A stretch of DNA of 15,463 bases from assembly GCA_013820865.1 (NCBI GenBank), contig JACDHU010000015.1, positions 1-15,463 of the forward strand, in the 5' to 3' direction. A program made the position numbers and the translations under genes. Positions 15,209 through 15,463 of the stretch are shown piece after piece. Origin of the DNA: Chloroflexota bacterium. Lineage in GTDB: Bacteria; Chloroflexota; Limnocylindria; QHBO01. The notes under the pieces are model-generated. The model was not told where the DNA came from and did no database searches. It saw nothing but the letters and a program-made list of their open reading frames with translations. The first letter of the stretch is position 1; the number at the start of each line of letters is the position of its first letter.

Positions 15209-15463
15209 ATGTTGCTCGTTGTTCGTGCCCTCGGGTTCCTGGCTCCTATCGCCATTGCGGCCTTCGTCATGGTCGCCGTGGCCATCGCTGCGCAGGCCGC
15301 TCCAGAGCAGCGCTCGACGCTCCTTGCCGTGCTCGCCGTTGCCGTCGTGGCCGGCATGACGACGATGGCGCTCGTGGCGTGGAGCTACTTCGGCTGGCGC
15401 CTGAATCGCATCGCCTCTGCCCTCGAACGTACCCTCGAGACCGACGAACCGATCGAGCTGCGC
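15209..15463 (+). CDS. N-terminus of a two-helix membrane protein, possibly a sensor with a HAMP-like linker; cut by window edge
   Basis: From the ATG at 15209 the frame stays open for 85 residues to the right edge. Two transmembrane helices are clear: about 4-28 and 37-60, joined by a loop of only ~8 residues (AAPEQRST), so there is almost no extracytoplasmic domain. After helix 2 comes a charged amphipathic helix (FGWRLNRIASALERTLETDE, 61-80) then PIELR. Its spacing resembles the first helix of a HAMP or signalling linker, as in histidine kinases or diguanylate cyclases. That is an inference from topology only; a simple small membrane protein remains possible. No strong Shine-Dalgarno precedes the ATG. 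It is divergent from purF. Confidence 0.6.
   Translation, partial: MLLVVRALGFLAPIAIAAFVMVAVAIAAQAAPEQRSTLLAVLAVAVVAGMTTMALVAWSYFGWRLNRIASALERTLETDEPIELR

Noticed and set aside
14998..15357. N-terminal extension of PurF by up to 120 residues
   Set aside because: The extra segment is Arg/Ser-rich and unlike any PurF; the catalytic Cys must become N-terminal after a short leader.

Overview
The window is GC-rich, densely coding bacterial chromosome. Most genes lie on the minus strand, intergenic gaps are short, and several genes use GTG or TTG starts. The gene content (GlgE pathway, Bacillus-type PurF, PQQ-type lipoprotein) and the sequence style suggest a high-GC Chloroflexota (for example a Limnocylindria-like lineage) or an actinobacterial relative. 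That placement is inference; no rRNA or other taxonomic marker is present. I saw no tRNA, IS element, phage gene or CRISPR array, and no gene-free stretch exceeds 300 bases.

Region 1 (1-8070, minus strand) is an alpha-glucan/trehalose cluster. In transcription order it holds glgE (maltosyltransferase), treS (trehalose synthase), a GNAT acetyltransferase, mak (maltokinase), then after a small plus-strand gene remnant a zinc nucleoside deaminase, and finally glgX (glycogen debranching enzyme), which runs off the left edge. TreS interconverts trehalose and maltose, Mak makes maltose-1-phosphate, GlgE polymerises it to alpha-1,4-glucan, and GlgX trims branched glucan. The pathway is complete here apart from a branching enzyme (GlgB), which is not in the window.

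Region 2 (8071-11781): a PQQ-type sugar dehydrogenase lipoprotein is transcribed away from glgE, with only 33 bp between the two start codons. Its end overlaps a convergent RadC-family JAB-domain gene. A small hairpin/tandem-repeat element follows, then a CPBP intramembrane protease and a membrane protein with two zinc ribbons.

Region 3 (11799-14997, minus strand) is the purine operon purF-purM-purN, with 4-bp stop/start overlaps. It probably continues into the zinc-ribbon and CPBP genes. PurF carries an in-frame 15-bp tandem repeat (four perfect copies plus one degenerate) that adds an RLDGG-type pentapeptide array to its glutaminase domain.

Region 4 (14998-15463): a 211-bp divergent intergenic region with two dyads leads into the start of a plus-strand two-helix membrane protein cut by the right edge.

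I did not find a wholly new multi-gene system. The most unusual signals are the purF minisatellite, the probable internally deleted flavin-type oxidase gene at 2163-2365, and CTAG-containing, leaderless-like motifs close to several start codons.
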